In this document: in pieces, positions 1 through 9,489 of the stretch
Layout: each line of letters starts with the position of its first letter
Position numbering within the stretch: position 1 is the first letter of the stretch
Source: Proteus terrae
GTDB taxonomy: Bacteria > Pseudomonadota > Gammaproteobacteria > Enterobacterales > Enterobacteriaceae
Direction of reading: 5' to 3'
NCBI RefSeq assembly: GCF_003144325.1
Contig: NZ_PENS01000014.1
Location: forward strand, 1 to 64,000
DNA: 64,000 bases
Program-made: the position numbers and the translations under genes
Notes under the pieces: generated by a model
Database searches by the model: none
What the model was told of the DNA's origin: nothing
What the model saw: the letters and a program-made list of their open reading frames with translations, nothing else

Positions 1-2315
1 TTAACCTCAGTACGTATTTCAGTAAAGCGCTGACCGATAGCCTCATCAAGATTGGTAATTGACGTTTGAGTCTCTTTAATTGCAGACGTGTTATCACCAA
101 CAGCGGAGTAAATTTCTTTAACTTCCTGTGCCCATGCTTCCTCTTGAGTTGCGTTAGCTTGCCATAACTCATTAATACCAGCCTGAGATTCAGCATGTTT
201 TATTAGCAACTGCCTGAAGTTACGATAGCTCGTGTTACTTAAAATAATTGCTGTCTCAGCATTCCAATCAAGCTTTTTATCCAGCTCCTTAAACGCGTCC
301 GTTTCTCTAACTGTGTTATCTAAATCATCAAAAATATCTGAGGGTAATGAGACAGGAACACCCGAAGCTTCCACAAAAGGTGATTTACCATAACTATTAA
401 TTGTTCGAACATAAAAATAATACGTGTGCCCAGCTTTTAAATTCTCTTGCGTCCAGAAGTTTCCTTGACCAACTTTGTTTGTTTTGGTGATCACTTCATT
501 TTCAGAGAGATTAGCGAGTTTTTTGTCACTAAACCAAAACTCAAACGTATAACCAAAGACAGCACTATCGCCTTGCTTGGGTGATGCCGTCAGGCTAAAC
601 ATACCCGGCGTTATTTCAACACCGATTGGTGCTGGCGGTGCTTGAATAGCAAAGTCACTAATAGCAGGAGCAGACATAGCACCAGCGACATTAATTGCTC
701 TCACTTCGACACGATAAGTGCCTCGAGTTAAACCATTAATATCAACACGCTCACCCGGTACTTGAATAGACTGAATGACTTTGCCGTTTTGGAGAATATT
801 AACCGTGTTATAGCGAACATCAGATGCCACGTTCTGCCACGAGATATATCCTTGAACGATATCTGTGACCGAGAGAGGAACAAAAGCCAGATTAATAGGC
901 GCGGCAACGCCACCAGTGGGTAGTTTAGTGAATGGGGGTCTAACAAAAGGTTTCCCAATGACATCTTCATATAAATAAGCACCGTCTTCTTCAAGTGTTA
1001 AAGATACACCATCTAAAGCATGAAATGTCCATTCTGCAATACGAAATTCAAGACCTCTAATATTTAAAGAAGGTAAATCTAATAAAACAACTTCACCGGG
1101 GCGATACGCATAGCCATCTAAATTCATCGTCAATTGGACGCGCCTACCGGCTTTCTTTTTACGGAGATATTGTCGAGCTAATCGTTGTGCTTGATAAGGA
1201 CTAGTAACAAATCGGTAATCAACGTTTTCCCTGATTTCTAAACCATCCTCTTCTATCCATTCATTGACAATGACAGGCGTAAAGTCTGTCTTGGTATAGA
1301 GTTGCTCGGCGTCAATAAAAGTACCATACACCGCATTAGTAGCATCTTTCAGCCCCGTTTCAGGGGTGCAAGTTACAGTATCAATGAGTTGTGATTCTGT
1401 AATAGTTTTCAATGCTGGGCCGTAATATGCACCAACTTGAATACCGTGTTTTCCTGCTGTAAATGTAGGCTCCGCATTAATACATTTATGCATTGCTTCC
1501 AACACACCGGATGGGCTTTCATTTAGATCATAAGCACCATTTAACGTGTATCGATGCTCTGAACCATTTTCAGCATTACTTACGCTTTCATCACATAAAT
1601 CTGCGGATTGTTTAAAGCTCTCAAAATCAATATCGCTATCAGGAACCTTTAAATAATCTCTATAATAATCAAGAATAGCTAACGCACCATTATTCGACCA
1701 TTCTGTTTTCCCTGTACGTGGATCAAAGAGTTTTTTACCCCAAATTTCACATTTCACATTGGGTAAACCATAAGGGAATTTTTCTTGGTCAAATGTGAGC
1801 GTCACGCGTAACCAAGCCATACCGCGCCCTATCATATCCTCTTTCCATGACGGGCAGTTTTTTAGCATAAAGGGATCAGCGTCTTTCCTATCGTTATGTA
1901 ATTCCCATGAAGCCTTGTCACCAAAAGTCTCAATGAGATCATCACCAAGCCAAATTTTCCCCACCCTATCTATAGGATGCCCAGCTAAAGCAAGCGCAAG
2001 TGTGATTTTTTCATTTTCGTCCTGCTCACCTTCCTCTTCTTCTGCAAAAAACAGCAAGCCTGATGCAATAGTTTTACCAATAATGACGGTTTCTGAAGCT
2101 GAGGGAGAGCGTAACATTTGCTTACGTTCGCTAGTGTCACGATAATCCATTGACGGAATTTTGGGTTTGAATATTAAAGATCCGGCAACTTGAACAGCAA
2201 CACCTGCCGACATTAATGCGATACCTAGTGCGGTAGTTGTTCCTCCAGTGAACAATCCCGCAACCATCAAACCAGCACCAACTACTTTTGTAATTAATCC
2301 ACCACTACCGCCCAT
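1..2315 (-). CDS. Phage tail tip / host specificity protein (J-like), 3' end beyond window
   Basis: The minus strand is open from an ATG at 2315 to the window edge, about 771 codons with no stop. The start overlaps the stop of the upstream gene as TAATG, which implies translational coupling. The N-terminus is glycine-rich and hydrophobic, as in lambda J-like tail tip proteins; the middle has the tail-hub-like region and two fibronectin type III-like modules lie near residues 468-555 and 558-640. It would form the distal tail tip that binds the host receptor. It is the last gene of the visible tail module. The receptor-binding C-terminus is outside the window, so host range cannot be judged. 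Confidence 0.85.
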   Translation of the reverse strand, partial: MGGSGGLITKVVGAGLMVAGLFTGGTTTALGIALMSAGVAVQVAGSLIFKPKIPSMDYRDTSERKQMLRSPSASETVIIGKTIASGLLFFAEEEEGEQDENEKITLALALAGHPIDRVGKIWLGDDLIETFGDKASWELHNDRKDADPFMLKNCPSWKEDMIGRGMAWLRVTLTFDQEKFPYGLPNVKCEIWGKKLFDPRTGKTEWSNNGALAILDYYRDYLKVPDSDIDFESFKQSADLCDESVSNAENGSEHRYTLNGAYDLNESPSGVLEAMHKCINAEPTFTAGKHGIQVGAYYGPALKTITESQLIDTVTCTPETGLKDATNAVYGTFIDAEQLYTKTDFTPVIVNEWIEEDGLEIRENVDYRFVTSPYQAQRLARQYLRKKKAGRRVQLTMNLDGYAYRPGEVVLLDLPSLNIRGLEFRIAEWTFHALDGVSLTLEEDGAYLYEDVIGKPFVRPPFTKLPTGGVAAPINLAFVPLSVTDIVQGYISWQNVASDVRYNTVNILQNGKVIQSIQVPGERVDINGLTRGTYRVEVRAINVAGAMSAPAISDFAIQAPPAPIGVEITPGMFSLTASPKQGDSAVFGYTFEFWFSDKKLANLSENEVITKTNKVGQGNFWTQENLKAGHTYYFYVRTINSYGKSPFVEASGVPVSLPSDIFDDLDNTVRETDAFKELDKKLDWNAETAIILSNTSYRNFRQLLIKHAESQAGINELWQANATQEEAWAQEVKEIYSAVGDNTSAIKETQTSITNLDEAIGQRFTEIRTEV

Positions 2316-2713
2316 TATTCCACTCTCCACGCTTTGATAGGGTTAATTTGCACCGGCCTAACACCAATAGAAGTAACTCCCCAATAATTACCCGCCCATA
2401 CTACGGCCATGCTGTCACCATCATCACCTTTGAACATGACAAGATCCCCACGCTGTACAGAATCAATAGAAATAGATTTAAAGTGGCGGGAAACTGCTCT
2501 ATCAAGTGAGCCAAATTTAGATTTGATAAGGTTGAAGGCTTCGGCTTTGGTTTTATATTTTCCAAGAAAGGGTTTTATTGGCGAGAAACCACATTGTGCG
2601 TAAATACATTCAGAGGCAAAAATACAACAGTCAAATTCACCCCATGAAAAAGGGCGACTCATGGCCGCCCTTATGGTTTCTGGTAGCTGGAGTGTCCAGC
2701 TTGGTTGTTTCAT
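2315..2713 (-). CDS. Phage tail assembly protein, NlpC/P60-like (DUF6950 type)
   Basis: 132 residues. The motif FDCCIFA at residues 27-33 gives a Cys placed as in NlpC/P60 cysteine peptidases, and GDLVMF is typical of the second part of that fold. It sits directly before the tail tip gene, where lambda K lies, so a role in tail tip assembly or local peptidoglycan cutting is inferred. I cannot see a convincing catalytic His, so it may be structural only. Confidence 0.7.
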   Translation of the reverse strand: MKQPSWTLQLPETIRAAMSRPFSWGEFDCCIFASECIYAQCGFSPIKPFLGKYKTKAEAFNLIKSKFGSLDRAVSRHFKSISIDSVQRGDLVMFKGDDGDSMAVVWAGNYWGVTSIGVRPVQINPIKAWRVE

Positions 2714-2731
2714 TAAGACCTCTTAGAAAAC

Positions 2732-2754
2732 AAAAAACCCACCGAAGTGGGTTT
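2732..2754 (-). terminator. Intrinsic terminator after the 2775-3236 gene
   Basis: On the minus strand a 6-bp stem (ACCCAC / GTGGGT) closed by a TTCG tetraloop is followed by a run of T. It lies between the insert-like gene 2775-3236 and the tail gene at 2713, and would partly stop late transcription unless Q-modified polymerase reads through. Confidence 0.75.
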
Positions 2755-2774
2755 GTAAGAAAAATAAAATACTA

Positions 2775-3236
2775 TTAAAAATTTATATTTTGCTTAAATA
2801 ATTCGTTAGCTATCTTCTTGTTTTTAGGTGGTAATAATGAGAATTTCTCATTTTTCAACATGGTAAATAAATCAATAGCCTCACTAATGTCATCACCTTG
2901 TGATTTTTGTCTTTCAATATATTTATTACCATATCTAGCAAATTTAATAATCATTGATTCATTTAACTTACCATCACTTGAAAGAATATTATCTCCAATA
3001 ACTTGTGCTTCGCGAAAGTAATCAATGACCAATTTTTCTTTTTCTTCATTACTAAGTGTAATTGAAGATGACTCTAATAACGACGTTAGTAACTCAACTT
3101 GCCTGCGGTTTTTTTTATCAATAGCTTCTAATAATTCCACTACTCTATCGGCTCTAACACTGGCTCTATTTAAGAAAAACCAAAACACAATAGAGATTAT
3201 TAAAAGAATGATGTACACAATAAAGAATGGATCCAT
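2775..3236 (-). CDS. Unknown membrane-anchored protein inserted in the tail module (possible moron)
   Basis: 153 residues. One N-terminal membrane segment (about residues 3-24) is followed by a charged, probably helical cytoplasmic part. It has no resemblance to tail proteins, is more AT-rich than its neighbours, and has its own downstream terminator while lying between two tail genes. This is the layout of a phage moron, an accessory gene serving the lysogen. The function is unknown; superinfection exclusion is only one possibility. Confidence 0.6.
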   Translation of the reverse strand: MDPFFIVYIILLIISIVFWFFLNRASVRADRVVELLEAIDKKNRRQVELLTSLLESSSITLSNEEKEKLVIDYFREAQVIGDNILSSDGKLNESMIIKFARYGNKYIERQKSQGDDISEAIDLFTMLKNEKFSLLPPKNKKIANELFKQNINF

Positions 3237-3263
3237 GTCTTGTCCTAATTAATAAAATAAATG

Positions 3264-3845
3264 TTACTTATAAATGAATGCAGGTGCGTCTTTCTTGCTT
3301 CCCCAGTAAATAGCACGCTCAGCCATTTGAGCAACATACCGAAAGATGCGATCACCCTGCCTTCTTGATGACCATGACTCATCAGTAAATCTATCAGGTA
3401 AACCAATTGACCATCGTTCAAATCGATTAGAAACATTAACACAAACAGCGTTCTCTTCACCAGAAACAACACTAATTGATGAGATCTGCCCAACAAACAA
3501 AATTTCCGCTAATAGTGGCTTACCATCTTCTCCAATCGCTACCATCATTAATCGTACCTCTCTCCCTCGGCTTTGTTCATTCATCACCATACCGACAAGG
3601 GACTTGTCAAAACCAGCTAGTTTAAGCTGTAATTGAGGCGGGCTTGTTGTCTTGTTTTCATTAAGTTGGCTAATTTCACCGAGACTTCCAACGCCTAAAT
3701 AAGTCTCTCCAGCAATAACAAGTTGACCAACACCAGTATGCGCACAAGTGACTCCTGATTTTAGGTTTAGTCGAGCTGCAAGTACGATATAAGCACCCTC
3801 ATTGATTGCTTTTACCATACCGTCAGAAAATGGATGATATTGCAT
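3264..3845 (-). CDS. Phage tail protein, DUF2163-like
   Basis: 193 residues, placed between the distal-tail-like gene and the tail tip in the order seen in siphophages that replace lambda L/M. The sequence has the beta-rich look of tail hub proteins and ends with a Trp/Tyr-containing segment (MAERAIYWGSKK). The start overlaps the upstream stop. The assignment rests mainly on position and general likeness to the DUF2163/BR0599 group of tail hub components. Confidence 0.6.
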   Translation of the reverse strand: MQYHPFSDGMVKAINEGAYIVLAARLNLKSGVTCAHTGVGQLVIAGETYLGVGSLGEISQLNENKTTSPPQLQLKLAGFDKSLVGMVMNEQSRGREVRLMMVAIGEDGKPLLAEILFVGQISSISVVSGEENAVCVNVSNRFERWSIGLPDRFTDESWSSRRQGDRIFRYVAQMAERAIYWGSKKDAPAFIYK

Positions 3846-4441
3846 TAATACAGCACCTCCTCAAATGAAAGGGTAACATTAGAGTATCCCAACCGACGAT
3901 GTTGAAACTTCCCTTGCTCATTGTCTGATAATCGAAAAACACCAAAAGGGGCTTTGATGATCACCTCTTCGTTCAATGCAGGTGGAGTTCTGAGCATGGG
4001 AGAAATTGAAATGACAGCTCGCCCTTCGTTATCGCTAACAACATCGGCTACTACCATTTTCAACTCATTCCCAATCGTGAGGCGGTCACCCTGCTGTAAA
4101 ACGCGCATATTTCGCTTCCAGCCTGATGTTTGTAAAGAGACACCAGACTGACTGGCTAAAGCAACTTTAGGAGTTCCGTACCCTTCTTTCCCTTTTCTGA
4201 TCCAGCTCGATATTCTTACTCTTCCTGACATACCATCAAGTGCAGCAACAAGAGCCTCAAGTTTACGTGATTTTTCTTCACTTAAATTACTAAACGTTAA
4301 CTCACAGCGCCAACGGCTTCCCGGAAAACGAACTGTTTGACTACTACCATTAAACGGAGAAGTGAACGTTTTACTATTACTGAGTAATTGCCAATCTTCA
4401 TTAATAGGGCATACATCTTCTGGCCATGCTAAAATATTCAT
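3845..4441 (-). CDS. Phage distal tail-like protein
   Basis: 198 residues, immediately downstream of the tape measure gene in transcription order and overlapping the next gene. In siphophages this is the place of the distal tail/hub protein that joins tube and baseplate. The text is beta-rich (for example WRCELTFSNLSEEKSRKLEALVAALDG is shared in style with DUF2460/DUF2163-associated proteins). Function is inferred from position. Confidence 0.6.
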   Translation of the reverse strand: MNILAWPEDVCPINEDWQLLSNSKTFTSPFNGSSQTVRFPGSRWRCELTFSNLSEEKSRKLEALVAALDGMSGRVRISSWIRKGKEGYGTPKVALASQSGVSLQTSGWKRNMRVLQQGDRLTIGNELKMVVADVVSDNEGRAVISISPMLRTPPALNEEVIIKAPFGVFRLSDNEQGKFQHRRLGYSNVTLSFEEVLY

Positions 4442-7400
4442 CTACACTCCTAACGTTCTACGTGCAGTTCCATTACTTTGAAAATCTTGCAATATAATCG
4501 CCCTTGCTTTTTGTGCACCAGCTTCGGTGCCTTGCTCTGCCGCTTCTTTCATTGCTTGAGCAAGAACAGCATCACCATTACCTGTCACTGTAATTTGATT
4601 AACGACCGTCATTTGTACACCACCCGCACGGGCTAACGTTGGTTGTGGTGTAACGGGTATTCGCCCTGCGACCGCTCCCACAAAGCCCCCCGAAGCATAA
4701 CCTTGCGCCGCATGCATTAAGCGATAGAGATTGCCGACACCCAATTTAGCCGTCGCTTCTTTGGTAAAAACAAACTCACCACCATGCACAATCCCTTTAG
4801 GCTCAAATTTCCCGCCATGCCCCGTATAACCACCGTAAGCATGCCCTTTGCTCATCCATCCCATATCAAAGCCCATTGCCTGCCCGCCTGCTTCAATGGC
4901 TTTGAAAATCAGCATTTTCATTACCATTCGAGTGATATCGGAAATCACCGCATTGGCAAAATCTTTAAAGCTTCCTTTGCCCGTTAAAGCAAAATCGGCT
5001 AATGCATCAGACATATTATTAAGGGCATTGGTGGTGACGTTTCTGACGTTTTCCATCACATTGGTAGCGGAATCACTAAAATCCGAAAGCCCCTGATTTA
5101 AACCTTCAACAGGATCTAATTTCATTAATTCCCGTTTTTGTAATTCGGCATCAATTTTTTGCTTTGTAAGTTCGACATTGCGCTGTAAGTTTGCAAGCTC
5201 CTTGTCTCCTAAATCCACACTGGCCTGCTTATACAGTAAATCAACTTCCCTCAAAGCATTTAATCTTTCCTGTTCCGCCCTTGATTTTCCTATTAATGAA
5301 GTCTCAAACTGCATTTGCTCAACTTCTTTACCGCGATCATAAGCAAATTGCGCAACAGAATTAGCGCGAGCCATATCATCAATGGCTTTTGCTTTCTCTT
5401 TAATAGTTTCGATTGCTTTTGGATCTATCTTTAATATTTCGTCGAATTTTTCTTTATTCTTTTTGATATCAGCAAGTGCAGAATTATATTCATTAAATGA
5501 AGATGTAGTGCCATACAGCTGAATACTCTGTCCATCTGCAATTAATGAGGCTTGTTTTTCTTGTAAATCAGAAAGAAGTTTTGTGTATTGCTTGGCATAA
5601 TCAATGCTTGATTTTGGCGTTTTGGGTGGTTTGATTTTTTTAGATTGTAAGGCAAGCTGTGCGTCAATTTCAGCCTGTAACGCTTTATCATAGCCTTGCA
5701 TATCAGGCGTTACTTTTCTGCTAGCGAGGACATCTTCTGCATTAAGCTTAGCCAACGCTTCGCCAGTAGCTTTGGCTTTCTCAATAGCTCGAAGAGAGGC
5801 ATCTATTGATTTTTGAGCGTCAGCAGATACTATAATTAAAGAATTAGCTGAAAACTGTTGTTGTTCTTGAGTGGCTGAGCGAATAGATTGCGCTAAATTA
5901 TCAAAAGCAGAACCTTGTAGATGGAGCTTACCAACCAATTCATCAGATTTTACTGAAGCATCATAAATACGACTTGCGTAAAGTGCATAAGCATTAGAAA
6001 CCATGCCGTTTTTTTGGACTTCCGCGTCCATCAATGTCGCCATCTTTCCTCGTTCTATACCTAATTTTCTTTTTTCAGCCTCAAGATCAGCTGTAACTTG
6101 AATTTCCTCTTTTTGCGCTTTAAACATTCCTGAAGAGTAAGAATCAAAATCATTAGTATAGTAAAATTGTAATCCTTTATCGGCTAGATCTACCTTAGAA
6201 AGCTCAATTAACTCTTTTTGCTTCTGCGTAAGTTCGTCAATCTTTGTGACTCTTGCATCTAAACCTTCTGCAAGCTTTACCATTGACGCCTGACGCTCAG
6301 CATCACTAAGTTTATTTAATGACTCTGTTGCAACATCTAATGATTCGGCATACTCAAGAGCCTTTTGTCTTGATTGCTCTGCTTGTTGTTGCCATTCATA
6401 ATAAGCCATTGCACCTGCAGTCAATAAGCCCGTCGCGATCCCTAATGGCCCACCAAGAAAAGCAAGCGCACCTCCAAATCCACGTCCTAATGTTGAACTG
6501 GCTCTTTGTGCTGCATTCAATCGTTGTATCGCTAATGTTTCTGCATTTGTGGCCGATACAATAATTGAAGACTGTGCTTTCATTCGCATTCTAATACTAC
6601 TGCGCTGAGCTTCTGTCTGAGCCAGTTGAAGTTGTGCTTGTAAAGAACGCATCTCAACACGAGCCAATTCTAACTCGGCTGTCATTTTTGCTTGCGTTGC
6701 CTTGGCAGCAATAAGATCTTGTTGAACTTTTAATTTTGTTGCTGTTGTTTGTGCATAAGTGGCTTGAGTCCATTTTGTTATTTTTACCACAATAGCTGTA
6801 ACTGCTAATGCCTCTGCCACTTTCATTACTTCAGAAAAGTTATTAGATAACGCAGATAAACCAGTGGTTAATAGCTGAGTTGCACCAGTGCTTTGATTAG
6901 CTTCACCAACAAACTTTGTCATTGCTGATTGTAAATTAGTAAAACCTTGGCTAACAGTTGTCACACTGGTAGCAAATTTTTGATCAACAGAATCTTTGAC
7001 TTTTTCCAATGCCTGAATGATTTTATCAATCGCCATTTCACCGTCTTGGGCTTTCTTTTTTAAATCCCCCATGGAGATCCCCATGCCTTCTGCAATGGCT
7101 TGTGCTAAACCGGGGATTTGTTCGATAACAGAGTTTAAATCTTGCCCACGCAACTGGCCTGCCGCTAATGCTTGGCCAAACTGTGTTAACCCCATCGCAG
7201 CAGAGGCAGCACTGGTTCCTGAAAGAGAGACCGCTTTAGATACCGTTTCTGTCAGTTCGGCTACTTTTTGCTGATTAATACCTAGGCGTTCTGCATTATC
7301 TGAAAAACGCTGATAAACCTGTGCAGTTGCATCGAGTGACTGGTAGGTTTTTTGGGCAATGGTATAGACATCATTGGTCGCTCTGTTTAGGGCTTGAGTG

Positions 7401-7693
7401 CTATCTGTGACTAATTTCAGTCGGTTTTGTAGGTCAGTCCAACCGTCAGCATAGTTAATCACTTGCTTCACCGACAATGCGCCGGTAACAACTTTGGCAA
7501 AATTAGCAAATGATGAAGCTGATTTTGCCGTCTGTGACGCCATACGCTCTTGCTGAACAGTAATAGATTGCAAACTCACACGAACATTTTGATTAAATCG
7601 TTCTGTTTGATGCTGACTACGGTTGATCGCATTGGTGAAACTAGCCGTGTTCAGCGTTAAATCAATATTTAATGTTCCCAATGCGCCAGCCAT
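4442..7693 (-). CDS. Phage tail tape measure protein
   Basis: 1083 residues, by far the longest tail gene. The N-terminal 250 residues match the tape-measure N-terminal domain (text such as GQLRGQDLNSVIEQIPGLAQ). Then come a hydrophobic segment near residues 408-430, long helical/coiled-coil stretches, and a C-terminal region with GGKFEPKGIVHGGEFVF, the typical tape-measure end motif. It sets tail length and takes part in DNA ejection. At about 1080 residues it predicts a tail of ordinary siphophage length. Confidence 0.93.
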   Translation of the reverse strand: MAGALGTLNIDLTLNTASFTNAINRSQHQTERFNQNVRVSLQSITVQQERMASQTAKSASSFANFAKVVTGALSVKQVINYADGWTDLQNRLKLVTDSTQALNRATNDVYTIAQKTYQSLDATAQVYQRFSDNAERLGINQQKVAELTETVSKAVSLSGTSAASAAMGLTQFGQALAAGQLRGQDLNSVIEQIPGLAQAIAEGMGISMGDLKKKAQDGEMAIDKIIQALEKVKDSVDQKFATSVTTVSQGFTNLQSAMTKFVGEANQSTGATQLLTTGLSALSNNFSEVMKVAEALAVTAIVVKITKWTQATYAQTTATKLKVQQDLIAAKATQAKMTAELELARVEMRSLQAQLQLAQTEAQRSSIRMRMKAQSSIIVSATNAETLAIQRLNAAQRASSTLGRGFGGALAFLGGPLGIATGLLTAGAMAYYEWQQQAEQSRQKALEYAESLDVATESLNKLSDAERQASMVKLAEGLDARVTKIDELTQKQKELIELSKVDLADKGLQFYYTNDFDSYSSGMFKAQKEEIQVTADLEAEKRKLGIERGKMATLMDAEVQKNGMVSNAYALYASRIYDASVKSDELVGKLHLQGSAFDNLAQSIRSATQEQQQFSANSLIIVSADAQKSIDASLRAIEKAKATGEALAKLNAEDVLASRKVTPDMQGYDKALQAEIDAQLALQSKKIKPPKTPKSSIDYAKQYTKLLSDLQEKQASLIADGQSIQLYGTTSSFNEYNSALADIKKNKEKFDEILKIDPKAIETIKEKAKAIDDMARANSVAQFAYDRGKEVEQMQFETSLIGKSRAEQERLNALREVDLLYKQASVDLGDKELANLQRNVELTKQKIDAELQKRELMKLDPVEGLNQGLSDFSDSATNVMENVRNVTTNALNNMSDALADFALTGKGSFKDFANAVISDITRMVMKMLIFKAIEAGGQAMGFDMGWMSKGHAYGGYTGHGGKFEPKGIVHGGEFVFTKEATAKLGVGNLYRLMHAAQGYASGGFVGAVAGRIPVTPQPTLARAGGVQMTVVNQITVTGNGDAVLAQAMKEAAEQGTEAGAQKARAIILQDFQSNGTARRTLGV

Positions 7694-7710
7694 AGAAACT
7701 CCTTAAAAAC

Positions 7711-7738
7711 AATAAAATAAAAGCCCCAGCAAGGGGCT
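7711..7738 (-). terminator. Hairpin with T-rich tail between tail chaperone and tape measure
   Basis: Minus-strand stem AGCCCC / GGGGCT with a short loop, followed by TTTTATTTTATT. It overlaps the stop codon of the 7737-8009 frame. It could attenuate transcription into the tape measure gene, or act as an mRNA stabiliser. Confidence 0.6.
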
Positions 7739-8009
7739 AACGATGAGCTAAAACATTCTGAGTAACGCTATCCCACTCTTCAGTTTCTGATGTTTTTTTC
7801 TGCCACATTGGCATAAAGTCAGTTAATTTAGGTGGGGTAGATTTCGGATCGCAATTCGCTATTGCTAAAAGATGAGCCACTTGCGCCATACGGTAATCCT
7901 CTCGCCATAAACCAAAGGGTTGTTTGCGATAAAAGGCTTCATATTCACACAAGTGACTTTCGGGCATTTGCTCTATTTCTACGAGGGTTTTTCCCAGTGC
8001 CAACGACAA
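7737..8009 (-). CDS. Tail assembly chaperone, frameshift extension (GT-type)
   Basis: 90 codons from the TTG at 8009, but the frame stays open back through the slippery site at 8039-8045, so it is best read as the C-terminal half of a fusion made by -1 frameshifting from the upstream chaperone gene. That is the lambda G/GT arrangement, where GT bridges the tape measure and the tube protein. There is no ATG and no clear ribosome site for independent translation, which supports the fusion reading. Confidence 0.75.
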   Translation of the reverse strand: MSLALGKTLVEIEQMPESHLCEYEAFYRKQPFGLWREDYRMAQVAHLLAIANCDPKSTPPKLTDFMPMWQKKTSETEEWDSVTQNVLAHR

Positions 8010-8045
8010 TATTATTTGGAATTGTCGCCGGTCTGTGAGTTTTTT
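8000..8045 (-). promoter_or_regulatory. Programmed -1 frameshift signal: A AAA AAC plus stem-loop
   Basis: The heptamer AAAAAAC lies at 8039-8045, in the right phase of the upstream gene (A.AAA.AAC). After a 7-nt spacer an 11-bp stem follows: positions 8021-8031 pair with 8000-8010 (CCGGCGACAAT with ATTGTCGTTGG, two G-U pairs) around a 10-nt loop. The -1 frame is open from the heptamer through to the stop at 7737. Confidence 0.85.
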
Positions 8046-8425
8046 TCGTTACCGCCCTCCGCATTAAAAACAGCATTAGAGAACCCTTGCCCTAAGCGAT
8101 TAAGACCTTTTAGATCATCTTTATTTTCAGCATCAAAAAGGAGTTCCCCTTTTTCATCACAGAGTTTAAAGGCGAGCATACGTGCCACATCAAACTCGTC
8201 ATAAACTCGATTCATTGCTTCATTGAATTGATCAGCATCTTCTTCGTCTAAATAAATATCTTGCTCTTCTGCAAGCTTCATTTTTATTTGACGTAATTTT
8301 CGCTGAATGTAATTCATTGTGCCAACATCCAGCTCTTTGACATAAAAGGTGTTATCTAAATAGGTAAAAGGAGTGATTTTAAGCGCTTGATTTAACACTA
8401 ACTCACGTAATAATGTATTCGACAT
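8012..8425 (-). CDS. Tail assembly chaperone (G-type)
   Basis: 137 residues, between tail tube and tape measure genes. It is acidic and helical in the middle, as G-type chaperones are. The gene ends with N-E-K-N-S-Q-T-G-D-N-S-K; the E-K-N codons contain the frameshift heptamer. In phages of this class both the short and the fused product are required for tail assembly and neither ends up in the virion. Confidence 0.8.
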   Translation of the reverse strand: MSNTLLRELVLNQALKITPFTYLDNTFYVKELDVGTMNYIQRKLRQIKMKLAEEQDIYLDEEDADQFNEAMNRVYDEFDVARMLAFKLCDEKGELLFDAENKDDLKGLNRLGQGFSNAVFNAEGGNEKNSQTGDNSK

Positions 8426-8459
8426 GGTAGCCCTTAATTTGTTTTGCTAAAGTTAGTTT

Positions 8460-9134
8460 TTATACGGAGGCTAAAGGAACATTTAAATAGTCGCGACCAG
8501 ACAATTTAATCGACACACCTGAGTCCATCATCTGCCCAACACTCCCCTCAATATTCATCCCCGTTTCGATCGAGCCGAAATAGAACATGGCACCTTCATC
8601 ACGAGTGAGCACCATTTTTACAGCAAATTTTTCTTTGCTATTCTCATACTTACGTAATAATCGCTGAACAGCACTAGAGCTATACTGCAAGAAAAACGTT
8701 AATTTAATTGAGCCGTATTCCGTATCACCGGATTCATATTCTTTGCCGTCACTGCAAATAGTGGTAACGTCGATTTGTTCGGTCGTCGAGCCGTCTTTAC
8801 TGAAGCTTTTCACGGCACAAAAGTTATTAGACCATTGAATACGTTGTGCTTTTGCTTCTGCAAAATCCGTAGGTAGCGTTTTATCACTCCAATCCACTTC
8901 GTCACACAGGGTCACCTTATCGCCTTCAACACTGGCGACAGGAAAGCGCCCATTGAGTTCTCCTAAACCTGATAACACAATCATGTCATCAGCTTTTAAT
9001 TTACTCCCTTCGATGGTGAGCGTAGCGGGAGAAAGTGTCACTGCAGTAATGCTCACCTCCTCACCTAATCCTGTTTGAACAAACAGTTTTGTGCCAAGGA
9101 AGGGGGTTGCTTTATGATTTTTTGGCTTTGCCAT
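8460..9134 (-). CDS. Major tail tube protein
   Basis: 224 residues, first gene before the chaperones in the tail module. It is beta-rich, with text typical of tube proteins (EQIDVTTICSDGKEYESG, then a statement of a strand-rich C-terminus ending KLSGRDYLNVPLASV). It would polymerise around the tape measure as the tail tube. Confidence 0.8.
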   Translation of the reverse strand: MAKPKNHKATPFLGTKLFVQTGLGEEVSITAVTLSPATLTIEGSKLKADDMIVLSGLGELNGRFPVASVEGDKVTLCDEVDWSDKTLPTDFAEAKAQRIQWSNNFCAVKSFSKDGSTTEQIDVTTICSDGKEYESGDTEYGSIKLTFFLQYSSSAVQRLLRKYENSKEKFAVKMVLTRDEGAMFYFGSIETGMNIEGSVGQMMDSGVSIKLSGRDYLNVPLASV

Positions 9135-9143
9135 ATCAATATC

Positions 9144-9485
9144 CTATTTATCTGATGAGATAGTAAATTCCAGAATGAGCCGATGTAATTTGACATCGGG
9201 TTCATATTCGAAAAACGTGTTAATACGCTGAGAAAAAGGAATGCTTTCGACCATAATTGAGTTTATTTTCTTACGCATTGTTGTTAGGTTTTTGGGGTTA
9301 GAGTCGTACACATCGAGCTGGACGCGATAATCATCAAGATCCATCTCCACCAGCGCGTTATTCGGTGTGATACTGGAAAATTGGATCACAATAGCGGGGT
9401 AAACCAATTTACCTTCAGGCAATACCTGAAAAAAAACCCTTTCATCGACTAGCGCTGAAAGGGCTTCCTTTAATTGATAAATCAT
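9144..9485 (-). CDS. Tail terminator / completion protein (DUF3168-like)
   Basis: About 113 residues from an ATG at 9485, which has AGG eight bases upstream; a longer frame starting at 9506 would overlap the previous gene. Small, alternating beta and helix, with YPAIVIQFSS and VQLDVYDSNP as in gpU/DUF3168-type proteins that cap the finished tail tube. Position between the gp10-like gene and the tube gene agrees. Confidence 0.7.
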   Translation of the reverse strand: MIYQLKEALSALVDERVFFQVLPEGKLVYPAIVIQFSSITPNNALVEMDLDDYRVQLDVYDSNPKNLTTMRKKINSIMVESIPFSQRINTFFEYEPDVKLHRLILEFTISSDK

Positions 9486-9489
9486 ATTG

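Noticed and set aside
728-994. 88-codon minus-strand frame
   Set aside because: It lies in a different frame inside the tail tip gene, which is open across the whole stretch with family-like sequence.
1795-2145. 116-codon plus-strand frame
   Set aside because: Shadow of the tail tip gene; Ser/Pro-rich nonsense composition and no ribosome site.
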